Shown here piece by piece: positions 35,020 through 43,995 of a stretch of 64,000 nt of DNA (its first letter is position 1; each line of letters opens with the position of its first letter). The position numbers and the translations under genes were made by a program. The notes beneath the pieces are model-generated. The model made no database searches. It worked only from the letters and a program-made list of their open reading frames with translations, and was not told the DNA's origin. The stretch is from Cellvibrionaceae bacterium (GTDB taxonomy: Bacteria > Pseudomonadota > Gammaproteobacteria > Pseudomonadales > Cellvibrionaceae). The stretch lies in assembly GCA_021151825.1 (NCBI GenBank), contig JAGKWQ010000006.1, positions 248,001-312,000 on the forward strand. The letters are read 5' to 3'.

Positions 35020-35845
35020 TTTTATGCCCGAAGTAGCATTTTATTGCAGTTTAAAGACAGTTAGAGTGTTCATTATTCTGATCATTTCGGCGATGCTTTT
35101 CTCTTGCTCCTCTCATCAATCTGCCCCTGTTACAGACAAATCCCGTTTTTCCCAATGGCGACCTAAAACTCATATTGTTGTCCCAGGTGATACTCTTTTT
35201 TCTATCGCATGGCGTTACGGCCTTAAATATGAAGATTTAGCTAAATATAATGGAATAGGTGCACCTTATATCATTCGCCCATCGCAAGTGATTCGTTTGG
35301 ATTTGCAAGCTGCTACGAGTACAACTATAGGAAAATCCTCTATTACTGCACCGAAAAATGCTCCAGTTTCTGCTAAAAAAGAAACCGCGAGTGCAAATAA
35401 CTCAGTAGTGCAGCGTAAAGAAAATAAAACATATAAAGTCGATTTGACTAATAAAACAATTGCCAAATCTGATGCACCACTATGGCGCTGGCCAACACGA
35501 GGAATAATTTTGTCATCATTTCAGGGCAATGATGGCTTCAATAAAGGTATTGATCTTGGCGGTAAATTGGGAGAGCCTGTGCTTGCAGCGGCTACGGGGC
35601 AAGTGGTTTATGCAGGAAGTGGGCTGCGTGGATACGGCAAATTGCTGATTATCAAACACAATGAAACTTTCCTAAGCGCCTACGCGCACAACGAAAGATT
35701 AAGAGTGAAAGAAGGAGATTTGGTTAAAGTAGGACAAGTAATTGCCGATATGGGTTCAAGCGGTACTGATCGGGTAAAACTTCACTTTGAAATTCGTCGT
35801 GACGGTACTCCGGTAGATCCTCTGAAATATCTGCCGCGACGTTAA
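35012..35845 (+). CDS. nlpD: Murein hydrolase activator NlpD
   Basis: 277 residues from GTG 35012; ATG 35024 is an equally good start. Lipoprotein signal with SAMLFSC lipobox (Cys ~31). LysM domain ~52-97 (THIVVPGDTLFSIAWRYGLKYEDLAKYNG); Ser/Lys-rich linker; C-terminal M23-like LytM domain ~155-277 (WRWPTRGIILSSFQ, GIDLGGKLGEPVLAAATGQVVYAG, LKIKHNE-like, LHFEIRRDGTPVDPLKYLP). The LytM zinc residues look degenerate, as in NlpD, which activates amidases instead of cutting peptidoglycan itself. Directly upstream of rpoS, whose promoter commonly lies inside nlpD. Confidence 0.92.
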   Translation: MNDFMPEVAFYCSLKTVRVFIILIISAMLFSCSSHQSAPVTDKSRFSQWRPKTHIVVPGDTLFSIAWRYGLKYEDLAKYNGIGAPYIIRPSQVIRLDLQAATSTTIGKSSITAPKNAPVSAKKETASANNSVVQRKENKTYKVDLTNKTIAKSDAPLWRWPTRGIILSSFQGNDGFNKGIDLGGKLGEPVLAAATGQVVYAGSGLRGYGKLLIIKHNETFLSAYAHNERLRVKEGDLVKVGQVIADMGSSGTDRVKLHFEIRRDGTPVDPLKYLPRR

Positions 35846-35993
35846 AGTGTCACACTCATGAGATAAACGGGTCATGAGTAGGTTCTCCAGGCATTTGGCA
35901 TCATGAATGGAGATGTACAGCTTGGGCAAAGCTGGGTGACTTAATATAAAAAGCCAGCCGGTTAAATAAAAAAATTGATTAAGGGGCTGAAAA

Positions 35994-36989
35994 ATGACTT
36001 TACAAAATAGGGATACAACTGCATTTGATCGTGATGATGGATTCATGGTTCCAGATGCTGAATTGGATGATGCAGATCTTCTGTTAGCTGAAGAGGAAGA
36101 GCTATCCAAGCCTGCAGTGGTAAGTGAGCGGCTTATCGATGACAAGTACAACAAAACGCTGGATGCTACCCAGATTTATTTAAATGAGATTGGTTTCTCT
36201 CCCCTCCTGAGTGCAGAAGAGGAAGTATTTTTTGCACGCAAAGCCCTCAAAGGTGATGAAGCAGCGCGTAAGCGCATGATTGAAAGTAACCTTCGCCTGG
36301 TTGTGAAAATTTCCCGCCGTTATGTAAATCGTGGTTTAGCCCTGCTGGACTTAATTGAAGAAGGTAATCTCGGTTTAATCCGTGCTGTAGAGAAGTTTGA
36401 CCCCGAACGTGGCTTCCGTTTCTCGACGTATGCTACCTGGTGGATTCGCCAAACAATCGAACGTGCGATCATGAATCAAACACGTACCATTCGTTTGCCA
36501 ATTCATGTTGTTAAAGAATTAAATATTTATTTGCGTGCGGCACGTGAGCTATCTCAAAAACTGGATCACGAGCCTACCCCTGAGGAAATTGCAAATCTTC
36601 TAGAGAAGCCGGTCGCTGACGTAGAGCATATGCTCAGCCTCAATGAGCGTGTAACCTCCATTGATGCGCCCATTGGTAATTCATCGGATCGAGCAATTGT
36701 GGATACGATTGCTGATACCCATGTATCTGACCCTGCCACTTTATTGCAAGACAGTGATTTGACGACCAGCCTTGATCATTGGTTGGATGAGTTGACTGAA
36801 AAACAGCGTGAAGTGTTGGCCCGTCGTTTCGGTTTACGTGGTTATGAAGTAAGTACGCTGGAAGAGGTAGGGCACGAAATTGGTTTAACTCGCGAGCGTG
36901 TTCGCCAAATTCAGGTTGAAGCATTAAAACGTTTACGCGATATTATGGAAAAGCAGGGTTTGGATAGTGCAGCCTTATTTAGTGCTTAG
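35994..36989 (+). CDS. rpoS: RNA polymerase sigma factor RpoS
   Basis: 331 residues. Stationary-phase/general stress sigma factor. Region 1.2-2: DATQIYLNEIGFSPLLSAEEEVFFARKAL; region 2: NLRLVVKISRRYVNRGLALLDLIEEGNLGLIRAVEKFDPERGFRFSTYATWWIRQTIERA; region 3: RTIRLPIHVVKELN; region 4: LTEKQREVLARRFGLRGYEVSTLEEVGHEIGLTRERVRQIQVEALKRLR. Start ATG 35994 has AAGGGGC upstream. A 148-bp spacer after nlpD leaves room for regulatory RNA pairing. Confidence 0.97.
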   Translation: MTLQNRDTTAFDRDDGFMVPDAELDDADLLLAEEEELSKPAVVSERLIDDKYNKTLDATQIYLNEIGFSPLLSAEEEVFFARKALKGDEAARKRMIESNLRLVVKISRRYVNRGLALLDLIEEGNLGLIRAVEKFDPERGFRFSTYATWWIRQTIERAIMNQTRTIRLPIHVVKELNIYLRAARELSQKLDHEPTPEEIANLLEKPVADVEHMLSLNERVTSIDAPIGNSSDRAIVDTIADTHVSDPATLLQDSDLTTSLDHWLDELTEKQREVLARRFGLRGYEVSTLEEVGHEIGLTRERVRQIQVEALKRLRDIMEKQGLDSAALFSA

Positions 36990-37007
36990 ACATTAAGTGC
37001 TATTCAA

Positions 37008-37037
37008 CAAAAAAGCGGCAAAAATGCCGCTTTTTTG
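37008..37037 (+). terminator. Rho-independent terminator after rpoS
   Basis: 13-bp stem (CAAAAAAGCGGCA and complement) with AAAA loop and T-run; shared with the convergent HDOD gene. Confidence 0.92.
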
Positions 37038-37053
37038 TTTTTCAGTTTTGCTG

Positions 37054-37887
37054 TCACAGCAATAAAGCCATAGCTGCTTCCATTTCCTCATTCAAATCTT
37101 CTGATTCGGCGCCTTCATCAGGATTAAGGCCTAATCTGCCAAACGCTTTCACGTTGGATAAGTCCACTTGCGCCATTGCAGACTTTGATCCTGCGTAGCT
37201 TTGTAGCATGGCTACCGTCACTATATCTGCGTAATCAGCTTTGAGAATGTTTCTTTCAAAATCCAAATGTTGGCTGGGGATGTGCGCCAGTTCTTCGGGG
37301 AAATTCCATGTTTTCAAAATCAAATCACCCAATTGCCCTTGTAATTGCTCGATTACAGTATCCAGGGTAAAGCTGTCTTTGAGTAAGGCGGGGTGCTCTT
37401 CTGCATAGGTTAGTATGGGCAGGACACCAATTTTGTGAACAAGCCCTGCAAGGGTTGCCTGGTCAGGACGTAAACGAGTGTAGTGTTTGCAAAGTACATA
37501 GCTGATACCCGCAATTTCACTGGAGCGACTCCACACTTCACGCATGCGCACATCAACCAGATCAGATGTGGCCTGGAACATTTGTTCCATGGCAAGCCCG
37601 GTAGCGATGTTGCATGTATATTGAATTCCAAGGCGCATCAGTGCAGTACGCAAGTCTTCGATGGAACGGCTTGCTCTTAGCAACGGGCTATTCGCTACAC
37701 GAATAATTCGCGCGCTCAAGGCCGCATCATTACCAATAACACCAGTTAATTTATCGATGTCTGCATCCGGATCATCGGCGACCTCGCGCACTTTAAGTGC
37801 GACTTCAGGCAAGGTTGGGAGTACGAGTTGATCCTTCTCGATAGCGGTAATAATCTCCTGGCGAACTTTTTCAGCGATGGCATTCAT
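37054..37887 (-). CDS. HDOD-domain signalling protein
   Basis: 277 residues. HDOD domain ~20-215: LPTLPEVALKVREVADDPDADIDKLTGVIGNDAALSARIIRVANSPLLRASRSIEDLRTALMRLG, then AGLVHKIGVLPILTYAEEHP where the HD metal residues are replaced. Such proteins link to cyclic-di-GMP or chemosensory control but have no enzymatic HD site. The C-terminus is acidic. It lies 20 bp after ygfZ on the same strand, a common pairing in Pseudomonas relatives. Confidence 0.88.
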   Translation of the reverse strand: MNAIAEKVRQEIITAIEKDQLVLPTLPEVALKVREVADDPDADIDKLTGVIGNDAALSARIIRVANSPLLRASRSIEDLRTALMRLGIQYTCNIATGLAMEQMFQATSDLVDVRMREVWSRSSEIAGISYVLCKHYTRLRPDQATLAGLVHKIGVLPILTYAEEHPALLKDSFTLDTVIEQLQGQLGDLILKTWNFPEELAHIPSQHLDFERNILKADYADIVTVAMLQSYAGSKSAMAQVDLSNVKAFGRLGLNPDEGAESEDLNEEMEAAMALLL

Positions 37888-37907
37888 TGGAAATCCTGTT
37901 ACAGGCG

Positions 37908-38873
37908 TTATTCAGTACTTTGGTCTGCTGTAGGTATAGCATAGGGCAGTGGCAGCTGTTCTAATTTTTGCGGATTTGTTGCAAGTGTCAGCTCTCCCAA
38001 ATGCTCGTCCAATACAGATGCAAGTATTTCAATTTGTTCAACATTCACTCGTGCAGCCATAACAATTTGCCCTACTGCTTGTTGCGTAATGCTATTTACC
38101 ACCGGTGTTGCCAGTGCAGGGTTTTCTGTGGTGTGAATTCTGAATCGGTACATGTGCCGTTTTAATTTGCCGCGATAATGTAATCGCGCAACGATTTCCT
38201 GCCCGGTGTAGCAACCTTTACGAAAACTAATACCATTTACCAACTGGTAATTTATTTCTTGCGGCGTTAATAGCTCAAATGTTTCCGGGTATACATCAGC
38301 AATTCCGGAGTGAATATCCAGTAGCGCCCAATCATCAACACTACCTTGAGTTGCAACTGTGCCTATTTGTTGTGCGATGTTTGTATTGTTTGAATGATGA
38401 ATCCAACATTCATAACGATCTGAACCCAGTTGTATAAGAAAATTTCCAGCATGTTCTACATATCCACCATGTTCATCCGGCAAGCGGTGGAAAATTTTTC
38501 TTGCCAGATCAGATGCTTCACTCCCATACAAACCGTAGAGAGAGTAATCGTCGCGGCCATCAATTAATTTGGCTTTGGAAAATACAATATATTTGCCAAG
38601 AGATTGTTTTGCTTTTTCTTGCATTGACGAAGGAATGCGCAAAGCGATCGTTTCGGTATTTATTTGTAATGCCCGAAAGGTTAGAAGTATTCGTCCTTTG
38701 GGATTGCATTGTGCTCCCAATCGAGTGACGGGCGAATTTAATTCGCGCAGATCACAGGTAACCTGACCTTGTAAAAATTTACTTGCATCCGCGCCTTGAA
38801 TAAGGAGAAGTTGAGAGTGGTCTAGTTGCAACCAGGATAATGGGCGTGCTATTGCGGTAAGGCTGGTATTCAT
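37908..38873 (-). CDS. ygfZ: Folate-dependent Fe-S cluster assembly protein YgfZ
   Basis: 321 residues, GcvT-like fold. Supports maturation of Fe-S enzymes such as MiaB. Signature KGCYTGQEIVARLHYRGKLKRHMYRF (K-G-C-x-T-G-Q-E motif ~222-229, with the functional cysteine). N-terminal part: ILIQGADASKFLQGQVTCDL-type start, GRILLTFRAL. Full length. It forms a unit with the HDOD gene; sdhE and ygfX lie nearby on the other strand. Confidence 0.93.
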   Translation of the reverse strand: MNTSLTAIARPLSWLQLDHSQLLLIQGADASKFLQGQVTCDLRELNSPVTRLGAQCNPKGRILLTFRALQINTETIALRIPSSMQEKAKQSLGKYIVFSKAKLIDGRDDYSLYGLYGSEASDLARKIFHRLPDEHGGYVEHAGNFLIQLGSDRYECWIHHSNNTNIAQQIGTVATQGSVDDWALLDIHSGIADVYPETFELLTPQEINYQLVNGISFRKGCYTGQEIVARLHYRGKLKRHMYRFRIHTTENPALATPVVNSITQQAVGQIVMAARVNVEQIEILASVLDEHLGELTLATNPQKLEQLPLPYAIPTADQSTE

Positions 38874-39135
38874 AAATATCTACCAATGTGTGAAGCCTTT
38901 AAAATAAAAAGCGGTGTTAAAAGTGGTTAGCGGTGATTATCGGAAGAATTACTTGTTTTTCATAGTCGCAATTTGCAGCTCGTACATTTTGGTCTATAAA
39001 TAACCGATGCTCATCATCATAAAACGGATTGAATTGATAGTAATTTTGTGGCGCCGAACAACAAAAATAAGGATAGGTGCGCTATTTTATCGTCGTCTGA
39101 TCTCTCTGTTTTGGCATTTGTAGTGGTGATTTGCG

Positions 39136-40464
39136 TTGACCGAAGTTTATAACTCTTACCCATCTATTCGCCAAAGTCGCTTGTACAAGCTGCTGTTGTG
39201 TTGTCTTGCTACTGTTTTGGTGATTTACGCTTACGAACTACTACCGTCTAAAAAGATGCTGCTGGTGCCCTCCAGTGATATCCCTCATTACATTTATTCA
39301 GATGCTTCATCCACTGGCGATTCCATGGTTCGCTGGGTTGATTTTGAGGGTATGGCCTGGGAATGTAACATTGAAGATGATGGAAAAGCCCATACTTGTG
39401 GTTTCAATGTTTTTCTGGGGGGTGGACAGGGCACCGATGGAATTGACCTGAGTAGTTATAAAACGATTAATGTGGATTTGGATTATTCGGGTCGCGATCA
39501 GCGTTTGCGGTTTTACCTGCGCAATTATGAGCCGGGTTTTTCTGATATCAACGATATGCAAACCGCGAAATTCAATAACGTACATGTACCTGTTGAATAC
39601 ATTCATGATCGACTAGTGTTGAGTCTGTCTGAATTTTCAGTGGCGGAATGGTGGATCACCCAATATAAAGCACCGCGCGAAAATTCTTTGCCAGACTTTC
39701 ATCATGTGGTTGCTTTTGGAATTGATACTTCATACCCGGGGCAACCGGGCATTCATCATTTCAAGCTGAAGAGGCTGGAACTGGTGGGAGAGTGGGTTGC
39801 GCGTGATGATTGGTATCTGGGTATTTTAATATTTTGGGTTAGCGTGATGATGGCTGGAGGCGCTGTTAGTCTTGCTCGCCTCACCAAAAAGATTCGTTTG
39901 GAGCATCAGCGGCTTGAGCGTTTGGCAAACCAGAACTCGTTGTTGGCACAGGAGACGGATAAATATAAAAAATTATCGATGATTGACCCATTAACAGGGT
40001 TGCTTAACCGTCAAGGACTTGCTGAATATATTGAGCAATATTTCCCCCTGGATACACAGCGGCTTGTCTCATTGGTAATCATAGATATTGATCATTTTAA
40101 AAAAATTAATGATTCTCTAGGGCACGATGGTGGCGATATTGTACTTAAGCGTATAACCGGGCTAATTAAGAGCAATACTCGCCAGTCAGATCAGATTGCG
40201 CGCTGGGGCGGGGAAGAGTTTGTCATGATTCTGCCGGATACTTCTCTGGAGCACAGTTATCACCTGGCAGAAGAAATGCGCGCGCTGGTGGCTACTACCA
40301 ATTTTGAACAATTTCCGGATTTACATATCACCATTAGTCTTGGTGTAGGCACCAGCAATGGCGAAGTTCCTTTTCACCAGTTATTTCGAGGTGTGGATCT
40401 GGCTCTTTATCAGGCCAAAGCCCAAGGGCGAAATCGCACCATCCGGGCTAATGATTCTCCCTAG
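39136..40464 (+). CDS. Diguanylate cyclase with periplasmic sensor domain
   Basis: 442 residues from TTG 39136 (GGTGA upstream; no ATG until residue 41). TM1 ~17-34, a periplasmic beta-rich domain ~45-220 resembling a carbohydrate-binding sandwich (GIDLSSYKTINVDLDYSGRDQRLRFYLRNYEPG), TM2 ~228-248, a coiled-coil ~250-280, and GGDEF ~283-440. The active site is GGEEF, with an RxxD product-inhibition site (RQSD) five residues before it. It should make cyclic-di-GMP in response to a periplasmic ligand, possibly a sugar (inference from the sensor fold). Confidence 0.9.
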   Translation: MTEVYNSYPSIRQSRLYKLLLCCLATVLVIYAYELLPSKKMLLVPSSDIPHYIYSDASSTGDSMVRWVDFEGMAWECNIEDDGKAHTCGFNVFLGGGQGTDGIDLSSYKTINVDLDYSGRDQRLRFYLRNYEPGFSDINDMQTAKFNNVHVPVEYIHDRLVLSLSEFSVAEWWITQYKAPRENSLPDFHHVVAFGIDTSYPGQPGIHHFKLKRLELVGEWVARDDWYLGILIFWVSVMMAGGAVSLARLTKKIRLEHQRLERLANQNSLLAQETDKYKKLSMIDPLTGLLNRQGLAEYIEQYFPLDTQRLVSLVIIDIDHFKKINDSLGHDGGDIVLKRITGLIKSNTRQSDQIARWGGEEFVMILPDTSLEHSYHLAEEMRALVATTNFEQFPDLHITISLGVGTSNGEVPFHQLFRGVDLALYQAKAQGRNRTIRANDSP

Positions 40465-40525
40465 CGCTATTCATGAATAGCTCGTTTATAATGGCGATCT
40501 TTTCAGTGATTAAACAGGTAGTAGC

Positions 40526-40777
40526 GTGGATATAAATCGTTTGTTTTGGGGGAGCCGCCGCGGCATGTTGGAATTGGATCTGGTGTTGATGCCATTTCTG
40601 GAAAACGTGTACCCCGCTTTGGAACAAAGCGATAAGGAACGTTATTGGTTATTATTGGAAGAGCAGGATCAGGATTTGTTTTCCTGGTTCATGCGCCGGG
40701 AAAATCCGGCTAACCCTGAACTACAACGGATTGTGGATATTATTCGTGCAAACACCGGGCTGCAGAAAAACAGTTAA
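40526..40777 (+). CDS. sdhE: FAD assembly factor SdhE
   Basis: 83 residues from GTG 40526 (AGGTAG upstream). Promotes covalent flavinylation of succinate dehydrogenase and fumarate reductase. Hallmark RRGMLELDLVL near the N-terminus (RGxxE contacting the flavoprotein), plus PFLENVYPAL and the FSWFM segment. Usual length. It overlaps or abuts the ygfX frame, as in most proteobacteria. Confidence 0.95.
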   Translation: MDINRLFWGSRRGMLELDLVLMPFLENVYPALEQSDKERYWLLLEEQDQDLFSWFMRRENPANPELQRIVDIIRANTGLQKNS

Positions 40778-41256
40778 TCCAGTAACTGAAATCACGTCTT
40801 CTTCACTATTAAAACCGCTACCTTCTTTGGTGGCGGTGACAATTACTTTATCTTCCTGGCTTATCTATTTTTATCGAATAACATATGCGTTATTCGCTGC
40901 TTGTGTATGTTTGGTGCTTTTCCCGTGGATTATTATTAACCCGTTTTGGCTGATTATTCTTGTCGGTAGTTGGTGCGGATTATGGGTGAGTTACCGATAC
41001 CAAGCACAGGCTCTATTTTCAGGAGCATTATGGTTTGATCAGGGAGAATGGATATTAAAGGCTGATAAGTGTGCACCGCAAAAAATATCAGCTTGCAGGT
41101 GAAGTGCTTTGTTGGTCACTGCTAATTATTTTGCCTATGAGAGAGATGGAATCAGGTACGCGCAAATATTTGTTGGTTACTAACGATGCAGTATCGCCCG
41201 CCGACAGGGCGCGGTTGCGCACCTGGTTGCGGGTATGTCTCAAGCCCAAAGGTTAG
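40731..41256 (+). pseudogene. ygfX: YgfX (CptA)-like membrane protein, frameshifted
   Basis: Two adjacent frames together make one YgfX protein. The first (to stop 41100-41102) has two transmembrane helices (FYRITYALFAACVCLVLFPW; IIINPFWLIILVGSWCGLW) and FDQGEWILKA. The second begins around 41071 and supplies YQLAGEVLCWSLLIILPM and the closing RKYLLVTNDAVSPADRARLRTWLR. They join if one A is removed from the six-A run at 41080-41085. The true start is unclear and overlaps sdhE. Either a real frameshift, a contingency tract, or a sequencing error. Confidence 0.8.
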
Positions 41257-41268
41257 TGGGTTTTAGTT

Positions 41269-42900
41269 TTATGACAGAAGTTCTTTGCTGACAATTACAT
41301 CCTGCCCGGCAAAATTGTGGGGCATCATAATAGTGTCGCGGGCGACTGGGGACTTATCGGGATAATCCGGTGAGTAATGCAACCCGCGGCTTTCTTTGCG
41401 TTCATGAGCAGAGCGAATAATCAACTCCGCCACGGTTGCAAGGTTGCGCAATTCAATCAGGTCGCTGCTGATTTTGTAGTTGCTGTAATACTCGGCAATT
41501 TCTTTCTGCAGCAGTTTAATGCGATGGGTTGCCCGCTCCAGGCGTTTGTCGGTGCGTACGATTCCCACGTAATCCCACATAAAACGGCGCAACTCATCCC
41601 AGTTGTGCGAAATCACTACGTCTTCATCAGAATCGCGTACGCGCGAGGCATCCCATTGCGGAGAGGTATCTGGTGTGGATATTTGTGGCAAGTTGGCAAG
41701 AATATGTTCAGCAGCGGACTGTGCATAAACGATACATTCCAACAACGAGTTACTGGCCATTCGGTTGGCGCCATGCAGGCCGGTAAAAGATGTTTCGCCA
41801 ATTGCATATAGATGCTGCAAGTCAGTATGGCCATCCTTATCAACCACAACGCCGCCACAGGTATAGTGAGCCGCAGGAACAACGGGGATTGGTTCTTTGG
41901 TAATGTCGATTCCAAACTCCAGGCAACGCGCTTTTACTGTGGGGAAATGCTCGCTAATAAATTCCGGTGATTTGTGGCTGATATCCAGATATACACAATC
42001 ACACCCCAAGCGTTTGATTTCATGGTCAATTGCTCGAGCTACTATATCGCGCGGTGCCAGCTCTGCGCGCTCATCAAGGCGTAGCATAAACCGTTCGCCA
42101 TTAGGCAAGCGCAAATACGCACCTTCGCCACGTAGGGCTTCGGTGATCAGGAAGTTTTTGGCGCGAGGGTGATAAAGGCAGGTGGGGTGGAATTGGTTGA
42201 ATTCCATATTGGCAATACGACAGCCGGCGCGCCATGCCATCGCAATCCCATCGCCGCTGGCACTGTCCGGATTACTACTATATAGATAGACCTTACTGGC
42301 TCCGCCCGTTGCGAGAACAACCACCTTGGCCTGGAATACATGAACGGTATCCTTTTCACTATCCAGTACATAGGCACCGGTACAGCGCAACTTGCGTGAG
42401 CCGGCATCAGCTTGGGATATCAGGTTTACTGCCACATGATGTTCGTAGATATCAATGTTCGGCTGCCTTTCAACCTGATCAATCAATGTTGAGTGCACTG
42501 CTTGGCCGGTAGCATCGGCGCTGTGAATGATGCGACGATGACTATGTCCGCCTTCTTTTGTTAGATGATAATCGCCATTGGCATTTTCTTTCGTGAAGTT
42601 CACGCCCTGATCGATTAACCATTGGATGGCTTCTTTGCTGCGTTCTACCGTAAATCGTACTGCGTCCTCATGGCACAAGCCGGCACCGGCGATTAATGTA
42701 TCTGCAACATGAGCATCAATAGAATCCTGATCATCCAGTACAGCGGCAATTCCTCCTTGGGCAAACCAGGTTGAGCCCTGATTCACGGCATTTTTGCTGA
42801 GAACGGCAACTTTGGCGTGTTGCGCTAGACTTAGGGCCAAGGTCAAACCGGCGGCACCTGAACCAATGACTAGAACATCATATTGATAGTGTTTTTTCAT
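41269..42900 (-). CDS. nadB: L-aspartate oxidase
   Basis: 543 residues, full length. First step of NAD synthesis, aspartate to iminoaspartate, FAD-dependent. FAD-binding VLVIGSGAAGLTLALSLA, NQGSTWFAQGGIAAVLDDQDS, the active region HSHRRIIHSADATGQAVHSTL, FNQFHPTCLYHP, RGEGAYLRLPNGERFM, ELAPRDIVARAID, HYTCGGVVVDKDGHT, YAIGETSFTGLHGANRMASNSLLE. Its C-terminal helical domain is intact. It converges with ygfX and diverges from algU, as in Pseudomonas. Confidence 0.97.
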   Translation of the reverse strand: MKKHYQYDVLVIGSGAAGLTLALSLAQHAKVAVLSKNAVNQGSTWFAQGGIAAVLDDQDSIDAHVADTLIAGAGLCHEDAVRFTVERSKEAIQWLIDQGVNFTKENANGDYHLTKEGGHSHRRIIHSADATGQAVHSTLIDQVERQPNIDIYEHHVAVNLISQADAGSRKLRCTGAYVLDSEKDTVHVFQAKVVVLATGGASKVYLYSSNPDSASGDGIAMAWRAGCRIANMEFNQFHPTCLYHPRAKNFLITEALRGEGAYLRLPNGERFMLRLDERAELAPRDIVARAIDHEIKRLGCDCVYLDISHKSPEFISEHFPTVKARCLEFGIDITKEPIPVVPAAHYTCGGVVVDKDGHTDLQHLYAIGETSFTGLHGANRMASNSLLECIVYAQSAAEHILANLPQISTPDTSPQWDASRVRDSDEDVVISHNWDELRRFMWDYVGIVRTDKRLERATHRIKLLQKEIAEYYSNYKISSDLIELRNLATVAELIIRSAHERKESRGLHYSPDYPDKSPVARDTIMMPHNFAGQDVIVSKELLS

Positions 42901-43030
42901 TCAATAAAACCCGACTCGGAACAGGGGGGTAAATAATTACGCTGGAAATGACGCGCAGTATAACAAGCTCGTACGGCTTTATACGAAGGAAACAGCCAAT
43001 CGCCGAATAAGCCCGTATAATTACCCGCCA

Positions 43031-43057
43031 GAACTTTTTGGCATGGTTTATGTCTAT
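43031..43057 (+). promoter_or_regulatory. AlgU/sigma-E-type promoter upstream of algU
   Basis: GAACTT at 43031-43036, 16-bp spacer, TCTAT at 43053-43057. This matches the AlgU consensus GAACTT-N16/17-TCTGA with one mismatch and lies ~200 bp upstream of algU, consistent with the autoregulation known in Pseudomonas. A TATAAT at 43018-43023 could be a housekeeping -10. Confidence 0.6.
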
Positions 43058-43258
43058 GAGCCACTTTGCTTTAATAGGGTATACAGTAATAGATAGGCAT
43101 ACAGTTTGCTCTATGCCGGTAGATAATTAAATTTCCGGCCAATAAATAAGGGTTAACGGTACGCCAACAGGCGCGTTAAGCAAAATGTGGTTTGGTCGGG
43201 ATCACGCTGACTTTAGATTGACCCTGGCATCATATGCAGGGTACTTGGGGGTTAAAGA

Positions 43259-43849
43259 ATGACTGCGCAAGTGGCGCCTGATGTTGATCAACAATTGGTC
43301 GAGCGAGTTCAAAAAGGCGATAAGCGCGCGTTTGATTTGCTAGTTATTAAATACCAGCACAAGGTATTGGCGGTGATTAGCCGCTTTATCCGTGATCATG
43401 CTGAAGCCCAGGATGTTGCACAGGAAGCTTTTATTAAAGCTTACCGGGCGCTACCTAATTTTCGTGGCGACAGCGCGTTTTACACCTGGATTTACCGTAT
43501 CGCCATCAATACTGCTAAAAATCATATAGTCGCACGCAATCGTCGTCCGCCTACCAGTGATGTGGAAATTGAGGATGCTGAGTTTTTTGATGGCAATGAT
43601 GGTATGCACGAACTGAATACTCCGGAGCACAATGTACTTTGCGAGGAGCTCGAGGATACCATTTCCCAGGCCTTCCGTGATTTGCCTGATGACTTGCGCA
43701 CTGCTGTGACCTTGAGGGAAATGGATGGCCTGAGCTACGAGGAAATTGCAGAAGTGATGGCTTGTCCTGTAGGGACTGTGCGCTCACGCATCTTTCGGGC
43801 ACGTGAAGCGATCGATAAGCGCATCAAGCCGTTGGTTGAAGATATTTGA
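43259..43849 (+). CDS. algU: RNA polymerase sigma factor AlgU/RpoE
   Basis: 196 residues, ECF sigma factor for envelope stress. Region 2: DQQLVERVQKGDKRAFDLLVIKYQHKVLAVISRFIRDHAEAQDVAQEAFIKAYRALPNFRGDSAFYTWIYRIAINTAKN; region 4: LPDDLRTAVTLREMDGLSYEEIAEVMACPVGTVRSRIFRAREAID. ATG 43259 has GGGGG upstream. Opens the algU-rseA-rseB-rseC cluster; a mucD-type protease gene does not follow. Confidence 0.97.
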   Translation: MTAQVAPDVDQQLVERVQKGDKRAFDLLVIKYQHKVLAVISRFIRDHAEAQDVAQEAFIKAYRALPNFRGDSAFYTWIYRIAINTAKNHIVARNRRPPTSDVEIEDAEFFDGNDGMHELNTPEHNVLCEELEDTISQAFRDLPDDLRTAVTLREMDGLSYEEIAEVMACPVGTVRSRIFRAREAIDKRIKPLVEDI

Positions 43850-43961
43850 ATCATTTTGTAAAACTTTCACAATTTTTGCGAAATTACTGAACCAATTATG
43901 TAAGGGTTAGTCATAGAGACAGTTAGTTTTTCACGAGTCATGGTTACCCTAAACCCTTTTC

Positions 43962-43967
43962 TATAAT
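43962..43967 (+). promoter_or_regulatory. Possible internal promoter before rseA
   Basis: A perfect TATAAT in the 146-bp gap between algU and rseA, with no good -35. The gap is long for an operon. Confidence 0.25.
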
Positions 43968-43995
43968 ACTTAGTTTTGTAGAGGCACCAGCGAGA

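Noticed and set aside
38874..39135. Cyclic-di-GMP riboswitch before the diguanylate cyclase gene
   Set aside because: No recognisable GEMM core or terminator/anti-terminator pair could be traced.
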